A stretch of DNA of 45,591 bases, from NCBI GenBank assembly GCA_964467915.1, contig CAYXSW010000014.1, positions 1 to 45,591 of the forward strand. Reading direction: 5' to 3'. A model generated the notes under the pieces. The model did no database searches, was not told the DNA's origin, and saw nothing but the letters and a program-made list of their open reading frames with translations. The DNA comes from MED-G16 sp964467915 (GTDB lineage Bacteria > Bacteroidota > Bacteroidia > Cytophagales > MED-G16). The position numbers and the translations under genes are program-made. Positions 1 through 8,250 of the stretch are shown piece by piece. Within the stretch, counting starts at the first letter, position 1. The number at the start of each line of letters is the position of its first letter.

Positions 1-37
1 CTGCAATTAAATGAATTGTTCTTAGTAGTTCATACAT
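1..37 (-). CDS. possible 5' end of a gene leaving the window
   Basis: Reading the minus strand from an ATG at 37 gives 12 open codons (MYELLRTIHLIA) up to the window edge, starting 5 bases after the stop of the glycerate kinase gene and in the same direction. The hydrophobic second half could be the first membrane segment of a membrane protein. Twelve codons are too few to name a family, and the frame may be open by chance. Confidence 0.3.
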   Translation of the reverse strand, partial: MYELLRTIHLIA

Positions 38-42
38 GGATT

Positions 43-1182
43 TCAAAAATAGATTGTTTGACGACATTGAAAGTTTAAATTAGCTGAGATATCCATACCT
101 ATGTCAGCTAAATACTCATCTCCATTTTCCATAGCGTCCTCAAATGAATTCGTTCTCTCCAAAATAGCATAAACCTTTTTCAATCCTAATTTATTAGATA
201 TACCCTTTTCAGCATCTCCACAAACTGCAATAATTGGTTTATTATATTGTTTAGCCAAATTGCAAACACCACTAATAACCTTTCCTTTTTCAGTTTGTGA
301 ATCTAATTTACCTTCGCCCGTTAATACTAAATCACAATCTTTAATCAATGTTTCTAATTGAGTAATTTCTATAAAATTTTGAATCCCAGAAATTAATTGC
401 GCTCCGAGAAAAGCAATAGTTCCCCCACCTACTCCTCCGGCTGCACCTGCTCCAGGAATATCAGCAACACTAGGAAAATCATGTGCAATTAACTTTGATG
501 CTAAATTTACTAAGCCTCGATTTAGTTGGTCAATTTCAATTATACTTGCTCCTTTTTGAGCAGCATAAATATGAGCAGCTCCATTTTTACCATATAATGG
601 GTTATTTACATCACAAACTACTTTCACTGTGACTTCTTGAGGATTAAAATGCACGTCATTTTTGTCTATTCGATCAATTAATAAAAGATTTTGTCCTGTT
701 GGTGATACTAAATTTCCTGAAGTATCATAAAATCGATAACCTAAAGCTGATGCTAAGCCAATTCCTCCATCATTTGTTGCACTTCCACCGACAAACAAAT
801 TAATAGTTGTTGCTCCTTTTTGTATGGCATCGGCAATTAATTCACCCGTACCAAAAGAAGATGTAAACATACAATTACGTTCTTCTTCTTTTAACAAAAC
901 CAAACCTGATGCTGATGACATTTCAATATAAGCTGTATTTTGAGAAAGATAATAAGTTGATTTTATAGGACGAAATAAAGGATCATTTACGATTAGTTCT
1001 ACAGGCTTTAAAGTAAAATAATGATTTATAGTTTCTAATGAACCATCTCCCCCATCTGCCATAGGACAAGCAAGAATATTTAGATTAGAATTGTTTTTTT
1101 TCAGTCCTTTAGTAAGAGCATTGCAAACTTCAAGCGCACTTAAGGAACCTTTGAATTTATCAGGAGCAATAAGAATTTTCAT
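43..1182 (-). CDS. glycerate kinase (type 1 family)
   Basis: A full-length 379-residue member of the GarK/GlxK glycerate kinase family, which phosphorylates D-glycerate with ATP, in known members giving 2-phosphoglycerate for glycolysis. Visible signatures are the N-terminal MKILIAPDKFKGSLSA, the GGDGSLET loop near residue 45, GGSATNDGGIGLA near residue 132 and the glycine-rich GAGAAGGVGGG near residue 245. An exact TATATTTG promoter box lies on the same strand about 55 bases upstream. It is divergent from the anion transporter at 1344, which might import an organic acid feeding this step; that link is inference. The DNA is richer in G+C than the genes from 2.8 kb onward. Which phosphoglycerate isomer is made cannot be read from sequence. 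Confidence 0.9.
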   Translation of the reverse strand: MKILIAPDKFKGSLSALEVCNALTKGLKKNNSNLNILACPMADGGDGSLETINHYFTLKPVELIVNDPLFRPIKSTYYLSQNTAYIEMSSASGLVLLKEEERNCMFTSSFGTGELIADAIQKGATTINLFVGGSATNDGGIGLASALGYRFYDTSGNLVSPTGQNLLLIDRIDKNDVHFNPQEVTVKVVCDVNNPLYGKNGAAHIYAAQKGASIIEIDQLNRGLVNLASKLIAHDFPSVADIPGAGAAGGVGGGTIAFLGAQLISGIQNFIEITQLETLIKDCDLVLTGEGKLDSQTEKGKVISGVCNLAKQYNKPIIAVCGDAEKGISNKLGLKKVYAILERTNSFEDAMENGDEYLADIGMDISANLNFQCRQTIYF

Positions 1183-1237
1183 AACAAAATAGTTTTTCTA
1201 CAATGGAAAAACAGTTGGATCTTAGCTAATTTGATGA

Positions 1238-1245
1238 CAAATATA
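1238..1245 (-). promoter_or_regulatory. Bacteroidota -7 box (TATATTTG) for glycerate kinase
   Basis: An exact match to the TAnnTTTG -7 element used by the Bacteroidota housekeeping sigma factor, 55 bases upstream of the kinase ATG. It lies in the 161-base divergent gap to the transporter. The plus-strand promoter for the transporter is less clear: near-consensus boxes with a 3-base spacer (TAATGTTTG near 1301, TATTTTTTG near 1327) are the best seen. Confidence 0.5.
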
Positions 1246-1343
1246 CTTTGAATTGTAGCTATTTAGTTTAAATTATAATAAAAACAATACATTTACCTTA
1301 TAATGTTTGAACATTTTAAAAAAAATATTTTTTGAACCCAAAT

Positions 1344-2810
1344 ATGAACATTAACTCAAAAATTGTCGGCTTAATTTCAGGTCCATTAGCATTCACAATT
1401 ATCTTAGTTTTCTTTCACCCAGAAGGATTAAATCCTAGAGCTAATGCGATTCTAGCATCTACTATTTGGATAGCAATTTGGTGGATAACAGAAGCTATTC
1501 CTATTTCTGTAACTGCTTTATTACCTATTATTTTATTCCCCTTAACAGGTGGATTAGGGCTATCAGATACAACAGCCTCTTTTGGTCATAAATATGTTTT
1601 CCTCTATCTAGCTGGATTTATAATTGCCATTGCCATAGAAAAATGGAACTTACACAAACGTATAGCCTTAAATATCATTAATTTAATAGGCACGAACGTA
1701 GTAAATATTATTCTTGGTTTCATGGTTGCTACTGCATTTATGTCGATGTGGATTTCTAATACTGCTACTGCTGTTATGATGTTACCTATTGCCATTGCAA
1801 TTGTGGAACAATTAAGAGACGACCCAAATACAATTGAGGATGAAAACCTAAATTTTGGAAAGGCTTTGATGTTAGCGATTGCATATAGTGCTTCCATTGG
1901 TGGTGTAAGTACTTTGATTGGAACACCTCCGAATCTGGTTTTAGCAGGTGTAGTAGAAGAAACCTTCGGATATGAAATTACCTTTGCTAAATGGTTCCAA
2001 TTCGGTTTTCCTATCTCCATATTGTTATTGTTTTTATGTTGGAAATACTTAACCAATTTTGCTTTTAAGTTCAGAAAAAATACTTTTCCTAGTGGAAGGA
2101 CAGAAATTACTAAACAATTAAACGCTTTAGGTCAAATTAGCTACGAAGAAAAATTAGTAGCTGGAGTGTTTGCTTTGACAGCCTTTGCTTGGATTAGTCG
2201 TTCTTTTTTATTAAAATCTTTTATACCTGAGATTGATGATACGATTATTGGACTGATAGGGGCTCTTTTAATCTTTTTATTACCTTCTAAAAATAAAGAA
2301 AGACGTATACTAAATTGGAAAGAAGCTGTAAAATTACCGTGGGGAATTTTATTATTATTTGGTGGAGGAATGGCATTAGCTGTAGGATTTAATGATAGTG
2401 GATTAGCTTTATGGATAGGTTCTCAAATGACTTTATTAGATGGTGTTTCTCTCTTATTATTGGTCTTTATTTTGATTTCTTCTGTTAATTTTCTAACAGA
2501 AATCACTTCTAATTTAGCAACTACAGCTATGTTACTACCTATTCTATATCCAATGGCAATAACGGTCAATATACACCCATTTATTTTCATGGTTTCTGCT
2601 ACAGTGGCTGCTTCTTGTGCATTTATGTTACCTGTTGCAACACCTCCTAATGCAGTAGTTTTTGGATCAGGTTATTTGCGTATTCCTGACATGTTACGTG
2701 TTGGTATATGGATGAACCTAATTTCAATTATTATACTAACTCTTTTTGTGTACTTTTTACTTCCCTTTTTATGGGATTTTGATCCTTTTGTTTTTATAAT
2801 ACCAGAATAA
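1344..2810 (+). CDS. SLC13/DASS family sodium-coupled anion (dicarboxylate) symporter
   Basis: An inner-membrane transporter of about 488 residues with at least ten hydrophobic segments. The inverted-repeat signature of the DASS family is visible: WISNTATAVMMLP in the first half and EITSNLATTAMLLP in the second, followed by the family's VATPPNAVVFGSG near the C terminus. The second SNT motif reads SNL, a variation also found in family members. Known relatives import C4-dicarboxylates, citrate or sulfate with Na+; the substrate here cannot be read. The longest frame begins at a TTG (1332) that sits inside a promoter-like TATTTTTTG, so the ATG at 1344 is preferred. It is divergent from glycerate kinase and shares its higher G+C. 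Confidence 0.88.
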   Translation: MNINSKIVGLISGPLAFTIILVFFHPEGLNPRANAILASTIWIAIWWITEAIPISVTALLPIILFPLTGGLGLSDTTASFGHKYVFLYLAGFIIAIAIEKWNLHKRIALNIINLIGTNVVNIILGFMVATAFMSMWISNTATAVMMLPIAIAIVEQLRDDPNTIEDENLNFGKALMLAIAYSASIGGVSTLIGTPPNLVLAGVVEETFGYEITFAKWFQFGFPISILLLFLCWKYLTNFAFKFRKNTFPSGRTEITKQLNALGQISYEEKLVAGVFALTAFAWISRSFLLKSFIPEIDDTIIGLIGALLIFLLPSKNKERRILNWKEAVKLPWGILLLFGGGMALAVGFNDSGLALWIGSQMTLLDGVSLLLLVFILISSVNFLTEITSNLATTAMLLPILYPMAITVNIHPFIFMVSATVAASCAFMLPVATPPNAVVFGSGYLRIPDMLRVGIWMNLISIIILTLFVYFLLPFLWDFDPFVFIIPE

Positions 2811-2834
2811 GAATTAAATTTTTTAGCTAATTTA

Positions 2835-3596
2835 TTATCTAACAAAGGTATAATTTGATGAATCAGATAAATTCTCGTCAAATGTATAATCTTCAGAGTT
2901 AAATGTTTTTAAACCTTCAATGTCATCTAACTTATTTTCAATGATAAATCTTGACATCATACCTCTAGCTTTCTTTGCATATATAGCAATGGTCTTGTAT
3001 GAACCATTTTTAAATTCTTTGAAAGACGGAGTTATAAGTCTATTATTTAATTTCTTAGTTTTAATAGACTTAAAATATTCATTAGATGCAAGATTTACGA
3101 TACAATCGTTTTTATCTTCAATATCATTATTAAGTAATTTGGTAATATCATCTCCCCAAAATTCATAAAGATTTTTACCTCTAAAATTTTTTAACTTAGT
3201 TCCCATCTCTAATCTGTAAGGTAAAATTTTATCAAAAGGTCTTAATAAACCATAATAGCCAGAAATTATTCTAAGATTATTTTGCATGAAATCAAACTTA
3301 TCTTGAGAAATAGAATCTGCATCTAAACCAGAATAAACATCTCCCTTAAAAGCATATACTGCTTGTTTTGATAATTTTGATAATGAAGGATTTTCCCAAT
3401 TTTTAAAACGATTATAATTTAACTCAGCTATTTTATCACTAACATTCATAAGATCTTTTATATCATTAATTGAATATTTAGATAAAATTTTGTGCAGTTC
3501 AGATGTATGGTTTAACAACCTACAATTCGAAGTGAAGCTAGGTGTATTGTAATCATCAAAATTTAGAGTTTTAGAAGGAGAAATAAGAATTTTCAT
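2835..3596 (-). CDS. yaaA: YaaA family peroxide-stress protein (DUF328)
   Basis: A 253-residue, full-length member of the YaaA family. The diagnostic N terminus MKILISPSKTLNF is present, as are AVYAFKGDVYSGLDA near residue 80, ISGYYGLLRPFD near residue 111, EFWGDDI near residue 145 and NLASNEYFK near residue 168. In E. coli YaaA limits free iron and DNA damage during hydrogen peroxide stress and binds DNA; that role is transferred by family. It is the last gene of a minus-strand run, 33 bases after the lipoprotein stop, and converges on the DASS transporter with a 24-base gap. Confidence 0.92.
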   Translation of the reverse strand: MKILISPSKTLNFDDYNTPSFTSNCRLLNHTSELHKILSKYSINDIKDLMNVSDKIAELNYNRFKNWENPSLSKLSKQAVYAFKGDVYSGLDADSISQDKFDFMQNNLRIISGYYGLLRPFDKILPYRLEMGTKLKNFRGKNLYEFWGDDITKLLNNDIEDKNDCIVNLASNEYFKSIKTKKLNNRLITPSFKEFKNGSYKTIAIYAKKARGMMSRFIIENKLDDIEGLKTFNSEDYTFDENLSDSSNYTFVR

Positions 3597-3629
3597 ATTT
3601 TTTTATATATATAATTTAATAATAAACTT

Positions 3630-4457
3630 TTACTTAATTCTTTCTCCAATACGAAATTTATAATCAGGATTAACTGTCATTGGCACACCTTTCTGAATCA
3701 TAAATTCAAGTGCTTTTTTTTGGTGAACATTTAATATATCTGATTGACCAGAAAAATTAATCTGCCAAATTTGATATATATATTCATTTACAGCAGTCTC
3801 TGAATCGTATCCTCCACTTTCAAGATTATTCTGTTCTGAAATATCATATGTCCCATCAGATATATCATCATCCATTAATTCTCTTAGATAAGCCCCCTCT
3901 GTAAACTTAAAATCATCATCAATTCTATTATAAGCCTCAGTAATTGTATGAAAAACTTCTTCCCAAGTTGCATCTTCACCTTCAGGGTGCCACAAAGAGG
4001 AATTAAGTTCATCTACCACAAAATCTTTACCATCATATGTAGGAATATAAGGCCATTCATCAGTGAACATACCCATTCCATATACACTATAGTTTTCAGT
4101 TGTTTGGGTCATTCCATCTACAAAATCTCTATGACCTATAACAAAGGCTAGGTGTTTAGAAAGCCCATCATTTAAAGTAATATATTTCTGATCTATTTTT
4201 CCATCATTATCTTGATCTAAAAAACTACTAAATAACTTTATTGAATGATTAAATGCATCAAGTGGCGTAGGATTAAATCCATATTCTGTTGTAGGAACTT
4301 CATCACTTGATACAATATAAAAACCATTTATTTCATGAACATATGATGAATTTTTCATTAAATAATTACACATTTCTGATTGACATACTTCATAATTAGG
4401 TAAGTCATTGCATGACTGAGATATGAATATAAATAATATTAAAATATTTTTTTTCAT
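3630..4457 (-). CDS. unknown lipoprotein with an EF-hand-like calcium loop
   Basis: I do not recognise the family. The 275-residue product begins with Lys-Lys, a hydrophobic stretch and a lipobox-like SQSC, so Cys16 is a likely lipidation site. At residues 81-89 it carries DQDNDGKID, which fits the DxDxDG-x-I-D calcium loop of EF-hands and dockerins. Around residue 165 the segment TWEEVFHTITEAY puts two glutamates and a histidine together, which could be a metal or catalytic site but is not HExxH. The longest frame starts at a TTG inside the upstream gene; the ATG at 4457 leaves a one-base gap after that stop and opens directly into MKKN, so it is preferred. Its place in the run with a serine hydrolase and an amino-acid epimerase suggests extracytoplasmic work on peptides or cell-wall pieces; this is inference. 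Confidence 0.75.
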   Translation of the reverse strand: MKKNILILFIFISQSCNDLPNYEVCQSEMCNYLMKNSSYVHEINGFYIVSSDEVPTTEYGFNPTPLDAFNHSIKLFSSFLDQDNDGKIDQKYITLNDGLSKHLAFVIGHRDFVDGMTQTTENYSVYGMGMFTDEWPYIPTYDGKDFVVDELNSSLWHPEGEDATWEEVFHTITEAYNRIDDDFKFTEGAYLRELMDDDISDGTYDISEQNNLESGGYDSETAVNEYIYQIWQINFSGQSDILNVHQKKALEFMIQKGVPMTVNPDYKFRIGERIK

Positions 4458-4458
4458 A

Positions 4459-5691
4459 TCAATCAATTTCAATTAAATTCTCATAAATAAAATTATGGAT
4501 ATTTGTCCTAACATTTAAATCATATATTTTTCTATTTTCTCGACTGTCATATACCCTATTTGAAAGAAAAATATAAATCAAATTATATTTAGGATCAACC
4601 CAAAAAAAAGTTCCAGTATAACCTGAGTGTCCATAACTAAGTTCTGATGAATATTTTGAATATGTACATTTATCAACATCATAAACTGGTTTGGGTTTAT
4701 CAAATCCTAATCCCCTATAAAATTTTTTATTTGGATTGTTAAATTGAGTAAATAATTCAATAATATCTTTATCAAAAATTTTATCATTTTGAATAAAACC
4801 ATCATTTAAAAACATTTGATAAAAATTTGATAGATCTGTAGCATTGGAAAATAAACCAGCATTAGCAGATATACCGTTCATCATAGCAGCTCCCTCATCA
4901 TGAACGACACCATGAATTTGAAAATTTCTAAAAAAGTTATCTCTCTCGGTAGGAACAATGTCATTCAAACTGTACCTTTTCAGTGGATTAAATACCATTG
5001 ACTTAAGATTCATTTTCTTATATATACTCTCAACATATAAGTCATAACTACTACCTGTTAATTCTTCCACAATTTCAGGGATTAAATAATAAAATAAACC
5101 TGAATATAAAACTGTATCCTCATCAATAAAGTTGGTGTTTTTAATTTGACTATATATCTCATTTTTATATTTTTTATAAAGGAAAAGGTTATCAGTTAGT
5201 TTAATATTAAATCTTTTCTTATAAACAAATGATAAAGTTTTTCTTTTAAATGATCCATCATCATTCCTTGTTGATTCGTGAAATGGAATCCACGGCCTTA
5301 TACCAGATATATGCTGTAAATAATCTTTAATTAATATTTCACCAACTCTTGATTTATTAAAAAATTTAATGTAATCACTTAGTGGTTTATTAATATCAAT
5401 CAAATTGCTTTCATATAGTTTCATGAGAGCTATTGCACCAGCAGTAGGTTTTGTTATAGAAGCTAGATCATAAATGGAATTTTGATTTACTTTAATGACA
5501 CTATCATAGGTGTGATAACCATAATTTTTATTAATAACTTCTTCCCCATCCTTCAAAACAATAATTTGTGCACCAGGAAAAGCTTTTTCTTTAATTGAAT
5601 ATTCAATAATTGAATCAATTTTATTAATTAATTTATTTTTTTTAGAATCAAAAGAATTTATTGATAACAAGAATATTAAAATCTTAAACAT
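4459..5691 (-). CDS. beta-lactamase-fold serine hydrolase (class C / EstB-like)
   Basis: A 410-residue member of the penicillin-binding-protein/class C beta-lactamase superfamily with an N-terminal hydrophobic signal or anchor. The SxxK motif is visible as SITK (near residue 78, in YDLASITKPTAGAIALMKLYE), the second-motif tyrosine as LYSG near residue 193, and the third motif as GHSGYTGT near residue 355. Such enzymes include esterases, D-aminopeptidases and DD-peptidases; true beta-lactamase action is unlikely with HSG in place of KTG. The gene lies one base after the epimerase stop and one base before the lipoprotein start, so it is surely co-transcribed. A D-amino-acid peptide substrate would fit the neighbours but is not shown by sequence. 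Confidence 0.88.
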   Translation of the reverse strand: MFKILIFLLSINSFDSKKNKLINKIDSIIEYSIKEKAFPGAQIIVLKDGEEVINKNYGYHTYDSVIKVNQNSIYDLASITKPTAGAIALMKLYESNLIDINKPLSDYIKFFNKSRVGEILIKDYLQHISGIRPWIPFHESTRNDDGSFKRKTLSFVYKKRFNIKLTDNLFLYKKYKNEIYSQIKNTNFIDEDTVLYSGLFYYLIPEIVEELTGSSYDLYVESIYKKMNLKSMVFNPLKRYSLNDIVPTERDNFFRNFQIHGVVHDEGAAMMNGISANAGLFSNATDLSNFYQMFLNDGFIQNDKIFDKDIIELFTQFNNPNKKFYRGLGFDKPKPVYDVDKCTYSKYSSELSYGHSGYTGTFFWVDPKYNLIYIFLSNRVYDSRENRKIYDLNVRTNIHNFIYENLIEID

Positions 5692-5692
5692 A

Positions 5693-6748
5693 TTAGATTA
5701 GTTTAACACCAAGACCTGGCTCATCAAGTGGATTCATTATGCCATTTTTTAAATTAAAACCTCCTGTAACTAAGTCTTTAGCTAAATCAAAACTTCCATC
5801 TAAATCTAAATATTTTGTGTTAGAAAATGAAAGAGCAGTATTTAGTGCAGCAGAAATACTTACTATACTCTCATCATTACAACCCCACATCAAATCAATA
5901 TCATTTTTAAGAGCTTGATTTGCTATTTTTTGACCTGAAGTAATACCACCACATTTCATGAGTTTTATATTAAAAATTTTTCCGTAATTTTCTTTAGATA
6001 ATTTTATTGCGTCTTGATAATTAACTAAACTCTCATCCAAAGCAATTAAGTTTTTAATCTTATCTGGAAAATATAAATATTTTTCTACTTTACCCACAGG
6101 TAATGGCTGCTCAATTAACTCAATATGTTTTGTGTTTTTGAAAAATTTTAAAGTATCCTCTCCTGACCACCCCTGGTTGGCATCAATTCTGATTATAATG
6201 TTATCACCAAACTTTTCATTGATAATATTTATTCTTCTTATATCTTCTTCAACATTATTTCCTAATTTTATTTTAATATAGTTAAAACCTAGACCTAGGT
6301 ACTCATTAATCTCAGATATTGTTTCTTCAATATTTTTAATTCCTACAGTTATAGATGTTGGAAGAGATTTAATCTTTCTTCCTAAAAATTTATATAAGGG
6401 AATATTTAGCTTTTTGCAATAAGCATCATAAAGAGCAATATTGTAGGCTGCCTTTGATCCAGGGTCATATTTAAATTTATTTTCAATTTTATTTATTAAC
6501 ACACTAAATGAATCAATGTCATACCCTACTATTTCATCTTTAAAATTGAATGAATTTTTATAAGATTCTTTAGTTTCTAGCCCAACAACATATTTTGATA
6601 CATTAGAAGTACCAATACCAACAACTCCATTTCTCAAAATAACCCTAATAACAATTGTCTTAATACTAGAAGTTGTTTTATAAGCAATGGTATATGGTCT
6701 AGTTAAATCAATATCAATTAATTCAACTTCAATTTTGTCAATTATCAT
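5693..6748 (-). CDS. enolase-superfamily amino-acid/dipeptide epimerase (DgcA- or L-Ala-D/L-Glu epimerase-like)
   Basis: A 351-residue MLE-subgroup enolase-superfamily protein. The acid/base pair is visible as YIKIK (Lys159, Lys161) and NIKLMK (Lys262). The metal ligands are Asp189 (RIDANQGW), Glu213 (IEQPLP) and Asp238 (ALDES). YLDLDGS (Asp315, Asp317) is the DxD motif that in dipeptide epimerases holds the substrate ammonium group. Relatives invert the Glu of L-Ala-D-Glu from murein; relatives paired with a DUF1611 partner (DgcA) act on N-acetyl-D-glutamate. The gene overlaps the DUF1611 gene by 11 bases, which favours the DgcN-DgcA reading, whereas the DxD motif favours a free amino group. 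Both stay open. Confidence 0.87.
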   Translation of the reverse strand: MIIDKIEVELIDIDLTRPYTIAYKTTSSIKTIVIRVILRNGVVGIGTSNVSKYVVGLETKESYKNSFNFKDEIVGYDIDSFSVLINKIENKFKYDPGSKAAYNIALYDAYCKKLNIPLYKFLGRKIKSLPTSITVGIKNIEETISEINEYLGLGFNYIKIKLGNNVEEDIRRINIINEKFGDNIIIRIDANQGWSGEDTLKFFKNTKHIELIEQPLPVGKVEKYLYFPDKIKNLIALDESLVNYQDAIKLSKENYGKIFNIKLMKCGGITSGQKIANQALKNDIDLMWGCNDESIVSISAALNTALSFSNTKYLDLDGSFDLAKDLVTGGFNLKNGIMNPLDEPGLGVKLI

Positions 6749-7820
6749 AAAACTTATTATTTAAAATTTCAGATATCCCTTCAACACCATCATCAATAGG
6801 TAAAAAAACAGGTATCTTTAACTCATTTGAAATTAATTCTTTATGAAATAGCATTTCTTGCCTAGTCATACCATGAGTATTTAGTGTTATGGCTAAGACC
6901 TCTTTATCATAAGAGCTAATTAATTCAATTTCTGAATCTAATGAAGGCATAGTTGCATTAACATGTTCCCAGCCATCAAAATGCTTTCTTTTTGGAGAGT
7001 GTTGAAGGATTACCCCATCAACATCTGCAGATATTAAAAATTCGCTTCCACAAGGCCCAGACGGATTCCGAAGTGCAGCTTGACCCTCAATTAAAATAAA
7101 TTTTGGTTTTTTATCTTTATAACACTTATAAATAGCATCCTCAAGTTCACCTGAAACAAAATCATTTATTGTAGAATCAAAAATAAACCCATATTCCCAT
7201 CCTTGCATCCATCCCGTTTGACCAGTATATATCATATCTGATTCTAAATTATTTTTTCTTAGATTTTCAACAATAAGTTTAGCAGTTGTTCTCTTACCTA
7301 AACCACAATCAGTACCCAAAACAACAATTTTAGGGGTTTTAACATCATATATTTTTCCAGACCAAAAGTTTAGTTTCTCCCTAGGTTTTGATACTCTTAT
7401 ATCATGAATCTTAACATTATAATCATCAGATATTTTTTTTATTTCTTTATCCTGATTTAAAATAGAGTGAAGACCATTAATAATTGAAATTTGATTTTTA
7501 ATAGCTATTATCACGTCTTTTTTCATTTCTTCAGATAATAAACCTCCTGCGGAAGCTACCCCTATAACACAATAATCGACTTTAACTTTTGATTTAATAA
7601 ATGATTTTAGATCTTTAAAAATTTTAATATTAGTTTTTTTAGTAGTAATATTAATTTTACCATAGTTATCTATATCTACATATTTTCCAGAGAATTTCTT
7701 ATCAATTATACTGATAACATTAAACCTTTTAGAACCTCTTAATAAACCATGAGCTGTTTTTGCGGATTTTGACTTAAGTTTTCCTCCTGTTAAAACAATT
7801 ACATTTCCTTTAATTTTCAT
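6738..7820 (-). CDS. DUF1611 protein, DgcN-like (D-glutamate N-acetyltransferase family)
   Basis: About 360 residues with the DUF1611 layout: an N-terminal domain with KTAHGLL near residue 21, then a P-loop-like GTDCGLGKRTTA near residue 170, TGQTGWMQG near residue 198, NDFVSGELE near residue 216 and EGQAALRNPSGP near residue 240. In marine Pseudoalteromonas the family member DgcN acetylates D-glutamate and DgcA then epimerises the product to N-acetyl-L-glutamate. The longest frame starts at 7889 inside the msrB start region; the ATG at 7820 aligns with the family's usual start and is preferred. It heads the minus-strand run of five genes and is divergent from msrB. A weak GTTATTTG box sits at 7831-7838. 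Confidence 0.87.
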   Translation of the reverse strand: MKIKGNVIVLTGGKLKSKSAKTAHGLLRGSKRFNVISIIDKKFSGKYVDIDNYGKINITTKKTNIKIFKDLKSFIKSKVKVDYCVIGVASAGGLLSEEMKKDVIIAIKNQISIINGLHSILNQDKEIKKISDDYNVKIHDIRVSKPREKLNFWSGKIYDVKTPKIVVLGTDCGLGKRTTAKLIVENLRKNNLESDMIYTGQTGWMQGWEYGFIFDSTINDFVSGELEDAIYKCYKDKKPKFILIEGQAALRNPSGPCGSEFLISADVDGVILQHSPKRKHFDGWEHVNATMPSLDSEIELISSYDKEVLAITLNTHGMTRQEMLFHKELISNELKIPVFLPIDDGVEGISEILNNKFYDN

Positions 7821-7871
7821 TTCAATTAAACAAATAACTTTAGTTTTTTCAATAATAATAATTTTGAGATT

Positions 7872-7879
7872 TATATTTG
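7872..7879 (+). promoter_or_regulatory. -7 box (TATATTTG) for msrB
   Basis: An exact TAnnTTTG match that ends 8 bases before the msrB ATG. If used, transcription would start a few bases before the start codon, leaving almost no leader. It also rules against the longer TTG start at 7864. Confidence 0.55.
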
Positions 7880-7887
7880 CCTTTATC

Positions 7888-8250
7888 ATGAAAAATTCGC
7901 TGACTAAATCTCAAGAAGATATACTTTTAAATAAAGGAACTGAACCAGCATTCTCAGGAAATCTATTATATAATAATAAAATAGGTAATTATTTATGTGG
8001 TGGTTGTGATAATGTACTTTTTTCGTCAGATCATAAGTATGATTCTAAATCAGGATGGCCAAGTTTTTATGATACAAAATCATCTGGATCTATATTAATA
8101 AAAGATGATTTATCTTTTGGTCTGGTAAGAAAAGAAATTATATGTAAAAAATGCAATGGTCATCTCGGTCATGTTTTTGATGATGGACCTCATCAAACAG
8201 GTAAAAGATATTGTATCAATTCTTCAATTTTAAAATTTGTAAAAAAATGA
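7888..8250 (+). CDS. msrB: peptide-methionine (R)-S-oxide reductase
   Basis: A compact 120-residue MsrB, which reduces the R-sulfoxide of oxidised methionine. Two CxxC pairs that hold the structural zinc are visible (CGGC near residue 39 and CKKC near residue 88). GWPSF and the GHLGHVFDDGP segment shape the active site, and the catalytic cysteine is in RYCINS near residue 111. There is no fused MsrA domain and no signal peptide, so it is cytoplasmic. It opens the plus-strand run, and its stop overlaps the next gene's start as ATGA. Confidence 0.95.
   Translation: MKNSLTKSQEDILLNKGTEPAFSGNLLYNNKIGNYLCGGCDNVLFSSDHKYDSKSGWPSFYDTKSSGSILIKDDLSFGLVRKEIICKKCNGHLGHVFDDGPHQTGKRYCINSSILKFVKK

Noticed and set aside
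1604..2056. 150-codon minus-strand frame opposite the DASS transporter
   Set aside because: Shadow of the hydrophobic transporter coding region; no start context, promoter or family signature.
3950..3990. HExxH zinc-protease motif in the unknown lipoprotein
   Set aside because: The sequence reads EEVFHTITEAY; no HExxH or HxxEH arrangement is present, so no protease call is made.
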